Part shown: piece by piece, positions 52,287 through 64,000 of the stretch
How positions within the stretch are numbered: the stretch's first letter is position 1
Layout: every line of letters begins with the position of its first letter
Source of the DNA: Cherax quadricarinatus
Lineage: Eukaryota; Arthropoda; Malacostraca; Decapoda; Parastacidae
Direction: 5' to 3'
Assembly (NCBI RefSeq): GCF_038502225.1
Contig: NC_091300.1
Coordinates: 50,459,668-50,523,667 of the forward strand
DNA length: 64,000 nucleotides
Position numbers and translations under genes: made by a program
The notes under the pieces: generated by a model
Seen by the model: the letters and a program-made list of their open reading frames with translations, nothing else
Told to the model about the DNA's origin: nothing
Databases searched by the model: none

Positions 52287-55241
52287 ATGATTACAAGCAT
52301 TGATCCTGATACCAACCTCTTATTTAATGACTTAAATGAATCAAACAGTTACTGTAATTACTACACTGCAGAACAATCAAAGGCACTTCTCAGTGCCAAC
52401 AACAACATAACTATCTTTAACTACAATATCAGATCTTTAAGCAAGCATTACGATGACCTCATAGCATTACTAAATTCCTTACATGCCAATATGTCCATCA
52501 TTACACTAACTGAAACCTGGCTAAAGCCTGATAGTACAGATGTCTATGCCATTCCTGGTTACACAGCCATACACAACTGTAGGCCAGACCAACAAGGGGG
52601 TGGCACAGCCATATACTACTCAGACCAACTAGAATGTATCACTAATACTTGCACAAGGGATGAACATGGGGAATATATAATAGCCAAATTCAAATCCAAA
52701 TACCTACAAAAACCTCTCACATTGATAAACATCTACAGAGTTCCATAGTCAAACATTAGCCAATTTAGTCAAAACCTAGGAAGTATGATAACTGATGCAC
52801 GCATGAACAAAGATCACTTACTACTCTCAGGTGACTTCAATATAAATCTCCTGCAAGACCAGGACCCACACGTTACTGAATTCACAAACACAATGAGTAA
52901 CTGTATGTTGCTACCAACAGTAACAAAACCTACAAGAGTTACAGAGACTAGTGTTTCCCTACTTGACCACATCTGGACCAACACCATATCCCCTTTAAAA
53001 TCAGGCATAATTACAGATAATACCACAGACCACTACCCTACTTTCCTCATAACAACTCTTGGTAAATTACCCCAAGACACTACTAAAGTCACCTTCAGAC
53101 TTCACAATGAGGCAGCCATTAATAACTTCACAACAGCAGTAGCAAACATTGACTGGCACACTGAGCTAGAAATCTATACAGATATTGACGAATGTATTAA
53201 TAATTTTCTAAAAAAGACCCAATACCTCTATAACAAGCACTGCCCTAAAAAAACTAAACAGATGACAGCTAAGAGACTGAACAGTCCCTGGCTAACACCC
53301 AGCATTCTCAAATCCATAAATACAAAACACCAATATGAAAAACAGTACAGAATGGGTCACATAACCAGAGACCAAACAAAACGTTACTCGTCAGTCCTAA
53401 CCAGCCTGATAAGAAGGGCAAAAAAATTGTATTATGAGAACAGATTATCCAACTTACGAGGTGATATAAAAAAGACCTGGAAAACCCTATCAGAAATTCT
53501 AGGAACAAAAAAGATATCACGAAATAGCGAAATAAAATTAGCAAAATCAGATGAACCCCAACTCCCACCAACAGAAACAGCAAACAGACTCAATGATTTC
53601 TTCTCCACTATAGGACAAAACCTTGCCAATAAAATCCCAAGCTCAGATACCCCACCAAATGACTACCTCACCGGCAACTACCCGAACACACTGTTCCTAG
53701 CTCCGACTAACCCATACGAAGTCTCCCTTATTATCAACACACTAAAAAACAAGGCAGGAGATTTAAATACCTTACCACCCTTTATATACAAAAAAGTGTC
53801 ACAAGTGCTATCACCAATCATTGCAACACTCTTTAACAAATCCATTGAATCCTCCACCTTCCCTACAGTACTCAAAATAACAAGGGTCACCCCGATCCAC
53901 AAAGGAGGAGACCAAACAGAGTTGAATAACTATAGGCCAATATCCAACTTACACCCTCTCTCAAAAATCTTCGAAAAATTAATTCATAAACGAATCTACT
54001 CCTACCTTATCTCCCAAAACATACTCAACCCCTGCCAATTTGGATTCAGGCCTAATAAAAATACTAATGATGCTATTATACACATGCTAGAACATATATA
54101 CACTGCAATAGAGTAAAAAGAAGTCCCACTGGGGATCTTCATTGACTTACGTAAAGCTTTTGATACAGTTGACCATGACTTGCTCCACGTAAAATTGTCA
54201 CACTATGATATTAGAGGGCACTCCCTCAACTACCTCAAGTCATACCTCAGCAACAGAAGCCAATATGTGTACGCAAATGGGGCAAACTCTTCTGCACAAC
54301 CAATTACAGTTGGTGTCCCACAGGGAAGTGTCCTTGGCCCTCTTCTCTTTCTCCTATACATAAATGACCTACCAAATGCTTCGCAATTACTCAAACCCAC
54401 ACTATTTGCAGATGACACTACATTCGTCTTCTCCCACCCGAGCCCAGTCACGCTAGCCAATACTGTAAATACCGAATTACAGAAAATATCTACCTGGATG
54501 AGGACTAACAAACTTACACTAAACATTGACAAAACCTACTTCATTCAGTTTGGTAACAGAGCTACAGATGTCCCTCTTAACATAATGATAAACGGATTAC
54601 CTATCACAAAGCTAACAGAGGGAAAATTCTTAGGAATCCACCTTGATAATAGACTCAAATTTCATACACATATACAACAAATTTCTAAGAAAATTTCTAA
54701 GACTGTAGGCATACTATCGAAGATACGGTACTGTGCTCCACAGTCAGCCCTCCTGGCCCTATATCACTCTCTTATTTACCCCTATCTCACCTATGGAATT
54801 TGTGCATGGGGCTCAACAACAAGTAACCATCTCAGACCACTAATTACCCAACAAAAGGCTGCAGTTAGAATGATAACAAATTCTCACTACAGGCAGCACA
54901 CTCCACCAATATTCAATACACTAAACCTACTCACCATACAAAACATCCATACTTATTACTGCACCTATTACATACATAGAACACTTAACTCTGATATTAA
55001 CCCTCCTCTCAAACATCTCCTTGCCAACCTCAACAGAACACATGACCATAACACAAGGCACAGATCACTCTTTGATGTTCCTCGTGTCCATCTCACACTA
55101 TGCAAAAACTCAATGCACATAAAAGGCCCTAAAATCTGGAATTCATTACCTGTAAATATAAAAGAAACACTACCTGTTTATAAATTCAAGTCTCTTCTCA
55201 AAGATCACTTACTCACCCAAAACCAAATAAATACTGAATAA
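52287..55241 (+). pseudogene. LINE ORF2: AP endonuclease and reverse transcriptase with two nonsense codons
   Basis: One continuous frame of about 985 codons, broken only by TAG at 52746 and TAA at 54114. Endonuclease: TIFNYNIRSLSKHYDD, ITLTETWLKPD, GGGTAIYYSD, LLLSGDFNINLL and DHIWTN, TDHYPTFL. RT: RVTPIHKGGDQTELNNYRPISNL, FGFRPNKNT, FIDLRKAFDTVDHDLL (motif A, after the TAA), [21 protein letters not shown] (motif B), LFADDTTFVF (motif C), IHLDNRLKFHTHI, then GPKIWNSLPVNIKE at the C-terminus. All catalytic residues are readable. Only a point change at each stop separates it from an intact frame. Confidence 0.85.
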
Positions 55242-55589
55242 CTGAACCTTATAAATTGTATATCTTAAATGTTTCTCACAATTATATCACATAAATGTTA
55301 AACCTAAAACCCAATCTAACTTTATTATTTTTTAAATACACTACCTAACAGAATACTCCATACGACTGAATGTACAACAATGCATGCAACCATATGACCT
55401 GTCTTTGTAATACTCACTTGTGCTTTATAGTAATCTATTTACATTAATGTTTTATCACTGATTTCATCATTGCTTAGTTAATCTTAAGTTAATTTTAAGC
55501 CAGCCCGTAATGCTATGCATAGTATAAGTGGCTTTGGCATGCTGCTCTTATCTGTATTTTTTTGTACCTCTGTATGTGTGCTCAAATTG

Positions 55590-55622
55590 TTAATAAATAA
55601 ATAAATAAATAAATAAATAAAC
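55590..55622 (+). repeat. (TAAA)n tail of the LINE
   Basis: About eight TAAA/AAAT units marking the LINE 3' end. Confidence 0.85.
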
Positions 55623-56265
55623 ATATTTGAGAAGAGCATGCTTCAGGGTCACATGTAACTGCATCCTGATCTTAGAGCAAGAAGTGAATTTATTTGTCTG
55701 CCTATTGGAAATGTTGAGGATGCAGTGCTAGCCATAACATGATGCACGCCCCACTTGATGACCAATGGTAAGGGCTTGTGACTCTTTCACCAGGATTCTG
55801 TGGCAACATGTTTAAATGCAAATGCAAACCCTGATTTATTTGCAGGTCGTTAATAGAATTAAATTCTAATAAAACAATAATAATGTTTATTATTGGTTTA
55901 CCACCACATGTGAGACAGGTGCTCATGTCTCATTCTTCTTCTTCTGGGACGAAAGCTGACAAACTTGGTACCAGCTCTAATCTATTTAGAGGCTAGAGAC
56001 TTGGTAGAAGCCATATATTTTTTTTTTTGTAATGCTGTATGTCATTCTTTTCTCATCCGTAAAATATAAAAAATGGTTGTACCATAGATTATGCATCCTT
56101 TACTGTATTATTATACACTCGGATTTTTTCTGATTATGCCATGAGGCATATGTCGACAATATCTTATGCCCGATATATACGGGATATAATAATTTACATT
56201 CTTCATACCCTTCATGCCTGGGATGAGACATGAATCTGAAGAGACGGAGGGTATGGCTGATGTAT
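55623..56265. other. Intergenic, no gene recognised
   Basis: No convincing frame. The 74-codon minus frame at 55702 has no recognisable features. Confidence 0.45.
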
Positions 56266-56959
56266 ACTTAAATATTACAGCCTTACCAGAGTAACTAAGT
56301 GATGTATATTACAACATTACTAGGTTAACCATGTGATGTATACCATTATATTACAGCCGTACCAGGGTAACCATGTGATGTATAACTGTATATTACAGCC
56401 GTACCAGGGTAACCATGTGATGTATAACTGTATATTACAGCATTACCAGAGAAATTATGTTATGTATACCAGTATATTACAGCGTTACCAAGGAACCATG
56501 TGATTAATACCAATATATTACTGCCTTACCAGGGTAACCATGTGATGTATACCAGTATATTACAGAGTTACCAGGGTAACCATGTGATGTATACCAGTAT
56601 ATTACAGAGTTACCAGGGTAACCATGTGATGTATACCAGTATATTACAGAGTTACCAGGGTAACCATGTGATGTATACCAGTATATTACAGAGTTACCAG
56701 GGTAACCATGTGATGCATACCAGTATATTACAGAGTTACCAGGGTAACCATGTGATGTATACCAGTATATTAGAGAGTTACCAGGGTAACCATGTGATGT
56801 ATACCAGTATATTACAGACTTACCAGGGTAACCATGTGAGGTATACCATGAGTTACCAGGGTAACCATGTGATGTATACCAGTATATTACAGAGTTACCA
56901 GGGTAACCATGTGATGTATACCAGTATATTACAGAGTTACCAGGATAACCATGTGATGT
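56266..56959 (+). repeat. Minisatellite with 42-bp unit
   Basis: About 16 copies of taccagggtaaccatgtgat followed by gtataccagtatattacagagt. The left copies are diverged and of uneven length; those from about 56520 are near-identical. Because 42 is divisible by three, one frame (56500-56964) stays open as a repeating 14-residue peptide. I regard it as a consequence of the repeat, not a gene. Confidence 0.9.
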
Positions 56960-57545
56960 ACTAATTTAGAAAACGACAAACTGAATAATCGTCTCCAGGC
57001 AGAAGAACTGATCATCCCATTTTCCTCTCATCTTTCAAAGTTCATCTCTGTACTAAACCGACGAAGTCACTGGCTGGAGAAACGTTCCCTCGGTAAACAT
57101 TCCTATATCTTCCACAAATGCTGCATTCTTCAAAGCAACCATATATGGCTAGTATACACCCATTCAGGTTGCCTTGAAATTATATCTGCTGGAGTGTCTG
57201 ACAGTAGATTATTGGTATTTCAACAATTTTATTCTCAATGAACAATGTTTAACTGACTTTACTTAGGTAATATTTAGTATAAATATACCCCGACATAATT
57301 ATATTATGTAATAATCGCGAGCAAGCAAAACAAGATGCCGACCAACCACTGGGGGAGTTGAATGATAACCTGTTTATCTGCCCCTGCTGTTGTATTGCAT
57401 AATATGTTAAATAAATTATTCCTTTTTTTTATCAATATATAAAGTTATGCATGAATTATTGCAAATAAAACTGAGTTAATGGAAGCACTGAGCAGGTAAA
57501 CACTGCGTCTGTGAAGATGTGTCTCCGTCACAGATGTTAATGGCA
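56960..57545. other. Intergenic with a weak hammerhead-like relic
   Basis: At 57058-57095 CCGACGA, an A, a damaged stem II and GAAACGUU occur in hammerhead order, and 'ctgatcatccc' and 'ttcctatatcttccacaaatgctgc' around it resemble the F2 unit layout. The core U4 and stem II are altered, so it is only a relic. Otherwise no feature. Confidence 0.35.
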
Positions 57546-58380
57546 GGAGAGAGCTTCCCGCTTCCCCAGTGTGGGGAAGAGAGCTCTTTCTGCTTCCCCA
57601 CTATGTGAAAGAGAGCGCTTCTCGATCTTCCCCATTGTGGGAAGAAAAGGGTTCCCTCTTCCCCAGTGTGGGTAAGCGAGCTCTTTCCGCTTCCCTAGTG
57701 TGCGAAGCAGAGCTCTTCCCGCTTCTCCAGTGTGGGGAAGAGAGCTCTTTCTGCTTCTCCACTATGTGAAAGAGAGCGCTTCTCGATCTTCCCCATTGTG
57801 GGAAGAAGAGGGTTCCCTCTTCCCCAGTGTGGGTAAGCGAGCTCTTTCCGCTTCCCTAGTGTGCGAAGCAGAGCTCTTCCCGCTTCTCCAGTGTGGGGAA
57901 GAGAGCTCTTTCTGCTTCCCCACCATGTGAAAGAGAGCGCTTCTCGATCTTCCCCATTGTGGGAAGAAGAGGGTTCCCTCTTCCCCAGTGTGGGTAAGCG
58001 AGCTCTTTCCGCTTCCCTAGTGTGCGAAGCAGAGCTCTTCCCGCTTCTCCAGTGTGGGGAGGAGAGAGCTTCCCGCTTTCCCAGTGTAAGAAGGAGCGTT
58101 CTTCTCTCTTCCCCAGTGTGGGGAAAAGAGAGCTTTTCGCCTTCCCAGTGTGGAAAGGAGAACTCTTCCCGCTTCCCCAATGCGGGGAGGAGAATTCTTC
58201 CAGCTTTACAAGTGTGGGGAAGAGAACTCTTCCCTCTTCCCCAGTGTGGGGAGGACAACTCTTCCCTCTTCTCTAGTGTGGGGGAGAAGAACTATTCCCT
58301 CTTCCCCAGTGTGCGGAAGAGAACTCTTCTCGCTTCACAAATGTGGGAAGGAGAGGGCTTCCCGCTTCCCCAGTGTGCCA
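57546..58380 (+). repeat. Minisatellite of about 32-bp subunits in 161-bp higher-order repeats
   Basis: The subunit (agagctcttcccgcttcccc agtgtggggaag and variants) is about 32 bases. Five subunits form a 161-base block repeated at 57700, 57861 and 58022; after that the subunits continue singly. Long frames on both strands (up to 187 codons) reflect the absence of stops in the unit and shift between blocks because 161 is not a multiple of three. Confidence 0.9.
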
Positions 58381-58408
58381 GGGCAATATAAAGCAGCTTT
58401 AACTTGAG

Positions 58409-59865
<1,457 letters not shown>

Positions 59866-60020
59866 AAATGGAGGTGCGGGGTTACTAAAAGTATCATCCA
59901 AAGGGTTAAAGAGATTTTGCTGAGGTGGTTTGAACACTTACAGAGACTATGAAGAAAAATAGAATGACTTGGAGGGTGTATAAATATGTAGCGGAGGGTA
60001 CTGAGGTCTGACGGAAGCCA
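59866..60020 (+). pseudogene. RTE LINE C-terminal scrap
   Basis: Plus-strand reading CGVTKSIIQRVKEILLRWFEHLQRL corresponds to CGITKTVVQRVEEGLLMWFGHVERM of the RTE copy at 42591-43744. It is a short, diverged remnant with frameshifts. Confidence 0.6.
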
Positions 60021-60205
60021 AAAGAGTCAGCTTTCTACCCTGGAAAGACGGTAAGTAGATTGAATGAGACTACACCTGTTCGCCTATATTGGCTGACACA
60101 CACTTACAATACTTTTTAATTAAGCTGCCAGTTTCATGGAGACCCAGAAGACCAACAAATATAGTGAGCTGGCACTATGCTATAGCATCGTCCCAGAAAC
60201 GTCAG

Positions 60206-62191
60206 GAACTCTCGGAGCGTGAGGCAAGTTTGCTTTCAGATTCCTTAATGAGTTGGGGGACAAACTCATCACGGGAACCAAGGACTCCAGAGCTACCAGC
60301 TTCCTTTTCCAGAGACTCAGCAATGCGTTTCAGAAAGGAATTCCCTGTAGCATTCTGAACATACGACCGACCTCTGGGGAACTGGATAAAGTATTTAAGA
60401 TGTAATCTCTGAGAAATCATGCATGTTGTTCTCCTTCTCCTTCAATAAATGCCTTACAACGTTATTGAAGGGGAATAATGAATTAATTAAGTATTAATTA
60501 ATTAACTCTACCGTTTCTTTATGAATTAATCAAGACTCATAAACCAGAGAACTCAGTTCGTCCTGTTATAAATTCAGTAGGCTAGGCAGAATGGTTAGTT
60601 AAACTTTTAACTCCAATGGTCGGGAAGATCTGGGATGCACATACTAAAAGTGATGTTGACCTTACAGAGAGGCTCCAGAAATTAAACGTTTCATATAACT
60701 CTACCCTTGTGAGTTTGATGTCACAGCATTGTTTACCAGAGTCTCTGTCCCTGATTTGCTTACGTACTTTGAAGAGGAGCTAGAAAACTTCTCCTTGCCC
60801 TTCCCCAAGAATATAATTATTGAACCAATTAAACTTTGTATTACAGACCGCAGGTTAGTGTTTGAGGGTAAATACTATGCTCAAAAACAAGGCATGGCCG
60901 TGGGAAATCCCCTTAGTCCCTTACTCAGCAAGTTGTATATGGAATTCTATGAGACTAGAATCCAATTAAATCTAGGTGGTTCAAAGATGTAGACGATGTT
61001 CCTTGCCTTTGGCCAAGAGATCACAATACTTACGAGATTCTACCTAGATTCAGTGATCAAGTACGTTTTATTAAGTTCACAACTGAGCATGAAATATACA
61101 GCAATTTACCTTTCCTGACTGTTTTAATCCATCATGTTGACAGAAGATTTAGATTTACAGTTTACAGGAAGTCAATCAATGTGTCATCATAAATTTACTA
61201 TTATTCCAGTCATGGGTCTAGGGTTAAAAAGAGTATTTTCCTTACAAAGTTCTTGAGAGCCTTGCATATCTGTAGCCGGAGTATTTAGAAGATGAAATTA
61301 ATCAGATATTCAACATGGCTACAAAACTGAGATATCCTTGGGATTTTGTTGAGAAAGTTCTATTTTCAGTTAGAAAGATTTTCTATGGGAATGAACATAC
61401 CTTCCAGGTTTTACCCTACAACGAGAACAGTGGAACAGTGAAACAGAGGTTGATTAAGACGTCTAATAGAGTTGGTAGTGTTCACAAGGTCCCATGCATC
61501 TTTACTCTGTGTCATACATTGAACAAACTCATAAATCACTGGAAACCAGATTAACCCAGCATCGGTAACCAATCAAGAGTCGGATGCTATCTTCAACCAC
61601 GTCAGTTCTTGCAGTCACCCACCAGGGTGGGCAGCTGCTCAGATCATTGTACCCAATAGTTTCATCATGGGAAGAAACATAACTGAATCCTCGCTCTTGA
61701 AACATGATAGGAATACCTAATACAATTCAAGTTATAGGTTGTACAAAGTCGATAGCTATTTAATGGAGCCTGTTTTGAACAACCCTAAGCAACAGTGCTA
61801 TACAAAAATGTAAAATTTCTCGTTCTGCCATTGAGCCTCCAGAGAATTTGGAGACGTTAAACCAGCATTCTCTGCGCCTATCCTGCACCTTTGGCTTTCC
61901 GGGGAATGCGTCCTGCCCATCAGTATAATAAGTAACCAATAGTAGTAAGCCCATTTGGTACGGTTGTATAAGGATAATGATAAGGAATGATCGGAAAATT
62001 CATGAATAGTCAGGATATCTGGTCATAAATAATAATCGAAATACTAAGGAAGATTTATTTATAACAACAAAAAAAAACAGTAAGAAACTCTCGGAGCGTG
62101 AGGCAAATTTGCATTCAGATTTCTTAATGAGTTGGGGGACAAACTCATCACGGGAACCAAGGACTCCAGAGCTTCCAGCTTCCTTTTCCAG
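60206..62191 (+). mobile_element. Decayed Penelope-like element PLE-C between direct repeats
   Basis: A 107-base sequence (gaactctcggagcgtgaggc to cttccttttccag) occurs at 60206-60312 and 62085-62191 in the same orientation. Between them lie PLE RT and GIY-YIG remnants. The direct repeats could be the terminal (pLTR-like) repeats of this PLE, or the result of a tandem arrangement. Confidence 0.5.
60530..61720 (+). pseudogene. PLE-C RT and GIY-YIG remnants
   Basis: RT: a KTHKPENSVRPV-like piece near 60540, FDVTALFTRVSVPDLLTYFEEELENFSLPFPKN (motif A region, 60715-60810), YYAQKQGMAVGNPLSPLLSKLYMEFYETRI (motif B, to 60962), then a frameshift over the VDDVPCLWP-like motif C near 60990, and RRFRFTVYRKSINVSS and SSHGSRVKKSIFLTKFLRALHIC in shifted frames to 61280. 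A GIY-YIG piece follows: RVGSVHKVPCIF at about 61470 and FNHVSSCSHPPGWAAAQIIVPNS at about 61592-61660. Many stops and shifts; inactive. Confidence 0.65.
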
Positions 62192-62629
62192 TCAGATACT
62201 GAGGCCATATGAAGGCAGTATTTTTAAGGAATACATGAAGAGATTCTTCTGAGCACTCCTAAAGCCTTCTAGAACCATCTTGGACGTATGGTAATTTAAG
62301 TTGACAAGGAATATATATATATTCCTTTATTCATTTATGTTAATGTAAAATTAATAATTTTGTACCAAAAGAACCGTAGAAAACTTACCTAACATTATTA
62401 TAACAAGCGCAATTTAATTTAGCTTAATGCAACTAAATACATTTTAGAAAAGTTTACAATAATTTAATAATAAACAAACTCAATGAAATATATTTTTTTT
62501 CGTTAGATTCAGAATGATTTTTGCAAAATTACTGCATACGCAAATTTTCGCTAGCCTTATTCGACAAGAGGAGCGTTGCTATTTAATCCAAAATCGCAAG
62601 TTTTACCTATTCGGCACGACATATACATG
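62192..62629. other. AT-rich gap, nothing recognised
   Basis: No feature seen between PLE-C and the RTE copy. Confidence 0.45.
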
Positions 62630-64000
62630 GCTGCATGATTGGTGGAATGATGAAGTAAAGGGTGTGATAAAAGAGAAAAAGGTAGCTTATGAGAGGCTTT
62701 TACAAAGCAGAAGTGTTATAAGAAGAGCAGAGTATATGGAGAGTAAAAGAAAGGTGAAGAGAGTGGTGAGAGAGCGCAAAAGGAGAGCAGATGATAGAGT
62801 GGGAGAGGCACTGTCAAGAAATTTTAATGAAAACAAGAAAAATTTTGGAGTGAGATAAATAAGTTAAGAAAGCCTAAGGAACGAATGGATTTGTCAGTTA
62901 AAACAGAGTAGGGGAGTTAGTAGATGGGGAGCTGGAGGTATTGGGTAGATGGAGTGAATATTTTGAAATTTTTTTAAATGTCGACGAAGAAAGAGAGTGG
63001 GCCATTTCATGCACTGGCCAGGGAGGTATAACATCTTTTAGGAGTCAAGAAGAGCAGGATGTGAGTGTGGGAGAGGTGAGTGAGGTATTATGTAGAATGA
63101 AAGGGGGTAAAGCAGCTGGAACTGACGGGATCATGACAGAAATGTTAAAAGCAGGGGGGAATATAGTGTTGGACTGGTTGGTATTTTTGTTTAACAAATG
63201 TATGGAAGAGGGAAAGGTACCTAGGGATTGGCAGAGAGCATGTATAGTTCCTTTATATAAAGGGAAGGGGGACAAAAGATATTGCAAAAATTATACAGGA
63301 ATAAGTTTACTGAGTATACCAGGAAAAGTGTACGGTAGGGTTATTACTGAAAGAATTAGAGGTAAGACAGAGAGTAGGATTGCGGATGAGCAAGGAGGCT
63401 TTAGAGTGGGTAGGGAATGTGTAGATCAAGTGTTTACATTGAAGCATATATGTGAACAGTATTTAGATAAAGGTAGGGAAGTTTTCATTGCATTTATGGA
63501 TTTAGAAAAGGCAAATGATAGAGTGGATAGGGGAGCAATGTGGCAGATGTTGCAAGTATATGGAATAGGTAGTAAGTTACTAAATGCTACAAAGAGTTTT
63601 TATGAGGATAGTGAGGCTTAGGTTAGGGTGTGTAGAAGAGAGGGAGACTACTTCCCAGCAAAAGTAGGTCTTAGACAGGGATGGGGTTGTAAAAAAAGTA
63701 AATGCTAGGGTGTTCGGGAGAGGGGTGGGATTAAATTATGGGGAATCAAATACAAAATGGGAGTTGACACAGTTACTTTTTTGCTCATGGGAGATTCTAA
63801 AGAAAAACTGTATAGGTCAGTGGACGAGACTGGGAGTGTGTGTAAAGGTAGAAAGCTGAAAGTGAACATAGATAAGAGTAAGGTAATAAGGGTATCGAAT
63901 GATTTAGATAAAGAAAAATTGGATATCACATTGGAGAGAAGGAATACGGAAGAAGTGAAAGTTTTCAGATATTTGGGAGTTGACGTGTCAGCTGATGGGT
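62630..64000 (+). pseudogene. RTE LINE ORF2, N-terminal RT half, decayed; runs off the window
   Basis: Reading starts at WWNDEVKGVIKEKKVAYERLLQ (62640), with EYMESKRKVKRVVRERKRRADDRVGEALS to 62850, a frameshift, then frame 62941-63621: LGRWSEYFEIFLNVDEE, VLCRMKGGKAAGTDGIMTEMLKAGG, PRDWQRACIVPLYKGKGDKRYCKNYTGISLLS, EQGGFRVGRECVDQVFTLKHICEQYLDKGREVFIAFMDLEKANDRVDR (motif A; the usual Y is N). A TAG at 63619 follows DSEA. Beyond, GLRQGWGCKK.. shows a deletion across motif B, and FRYLGVDVSADG is at the window edge. The endonuclease is missing. Confidence 0.75.

Larger units (their letters stand above)
50055..55622 (+). mobile_element. Near full-length two-ORF LINE (L2/Daphne/CR1 group)
   Basis: It starts in a GC-rich 5' UTR (ggcggaggcggcggcagcgg at 50061), then ORF1 50330-51307, an AT-rich inter-ORF region of about 980 bases with a poly(A) run, ORF2 52287-55241, a 3' UTR and a (TAAA)n tail at 55590-55622. 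I found no clear TSD. The exact clade cannot be fixed by eye. Confidence 0.8.

Noticed and set aside
56500..56964. 154-codon repeat protein (QGNHVMYTSILQSY)
   Set aside because: The 42-base minisatellite is open only because its length is a multiple of three. Left units of other lengths break it, and there is no sign of a gene around it.
57058..57095. Functional hammerhead
   Set aside because: U4 is changed to C and stem II does not pair; kept only as a relic.
57695..58391. Frames up to 187 codons in the GAGCTC minisatellite
   Set aside because: Both strands are open and the frame shifts every 161 bases; composition effect.

Overview
This is a window of animal (eukaryotic) genome. It has no operons, Shine-Dalgarno sites or compact cellular genes, and I find no host protein-coding gene, rRNA gene or canonical tRNA gene. 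Nearly everything recognisable is a transposable element, a tandem repeat or a simple repeat. CR1 LINEs with an octamer 3' tail, RTE LINEs, Penelope-like elements (PLEs) with GIY-YIG endonucleases, tRNA-derived SINEs, a short (CCTAA)n telomere-like tract and very long microsatellites together suggest a decapod crustacean, perhaps a crayfish or lobster. That assignment is inference.

Layout. 1-4690: a young PLE (PLE-A) with an open 615-codon RT plus GIY-YIG frame. It is bounded by a 13-bp target-site duplication (TSD) and is itself split by a tandem-repeat insertion; a small related element lies on each side. 4757-22620: four CR1 LINE copies, two on each strand, cut repeatedly by insertions of short repeat families F1 (about 403-bp unit), F2 (378-bp unit), F3 and an 81-bp hairpin. 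A second PLE (PLE-B) is nested inside the F3 insertion. 22620-36400: sparse sequence with a fifth CR1 inside an LTR-like repeat, an array of ACGTCA motifs, the C-terminal part of a LINE with a PD-(D/E)XK-like motif, (TA)n tracts and decayed LINE and PLE pieces. 36419-41405: a 5-kb minisatellite of a 19-bp unit with a higher-order repeat. 41.9-47.0 kb: simple repeats, an RTE LINE inserted in another LINE, a PLE-B copy and a CR1 piece. 46.9-48.0 kb: tRNA-related repeats. 48-50 kb: AT-rich sequence with a piggyBac-type MITE. 50.05-55.62 kb: a nearly full-length two-ORF LINE of the L2/Daphne/CR1 group with two nonsense codons. 56.2-58.5 kb: minisatellites. 59.8-64 kb: RTE and PLE remnants.

Most notable system. 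The F1, F2 and F3 units, a fourth family (F4) and PLE-A all carry hammerhead self-cleaving ribozyme (HHR) folds just upstream of an AATAAA-like signal. They share an extra A after the CUGANGA box. One stem I pair shows compensatory change. In PLE-A the core C3-G8 pair is exchanged for G3-C8, and in one F4 copy for U3-A8. The insertions that carry these repeats are nearly all inverted, with 3' ends facing outward, and have 12-15-bp TSDs. I read them as retrozyme-like non-autonomous elements mobilised by PLE machinery. PLE-encoded hammerheads are known from published work; the core exchanges and the recurring 81-bp to 3-kb fold-back insertions are the parts I would look at first.
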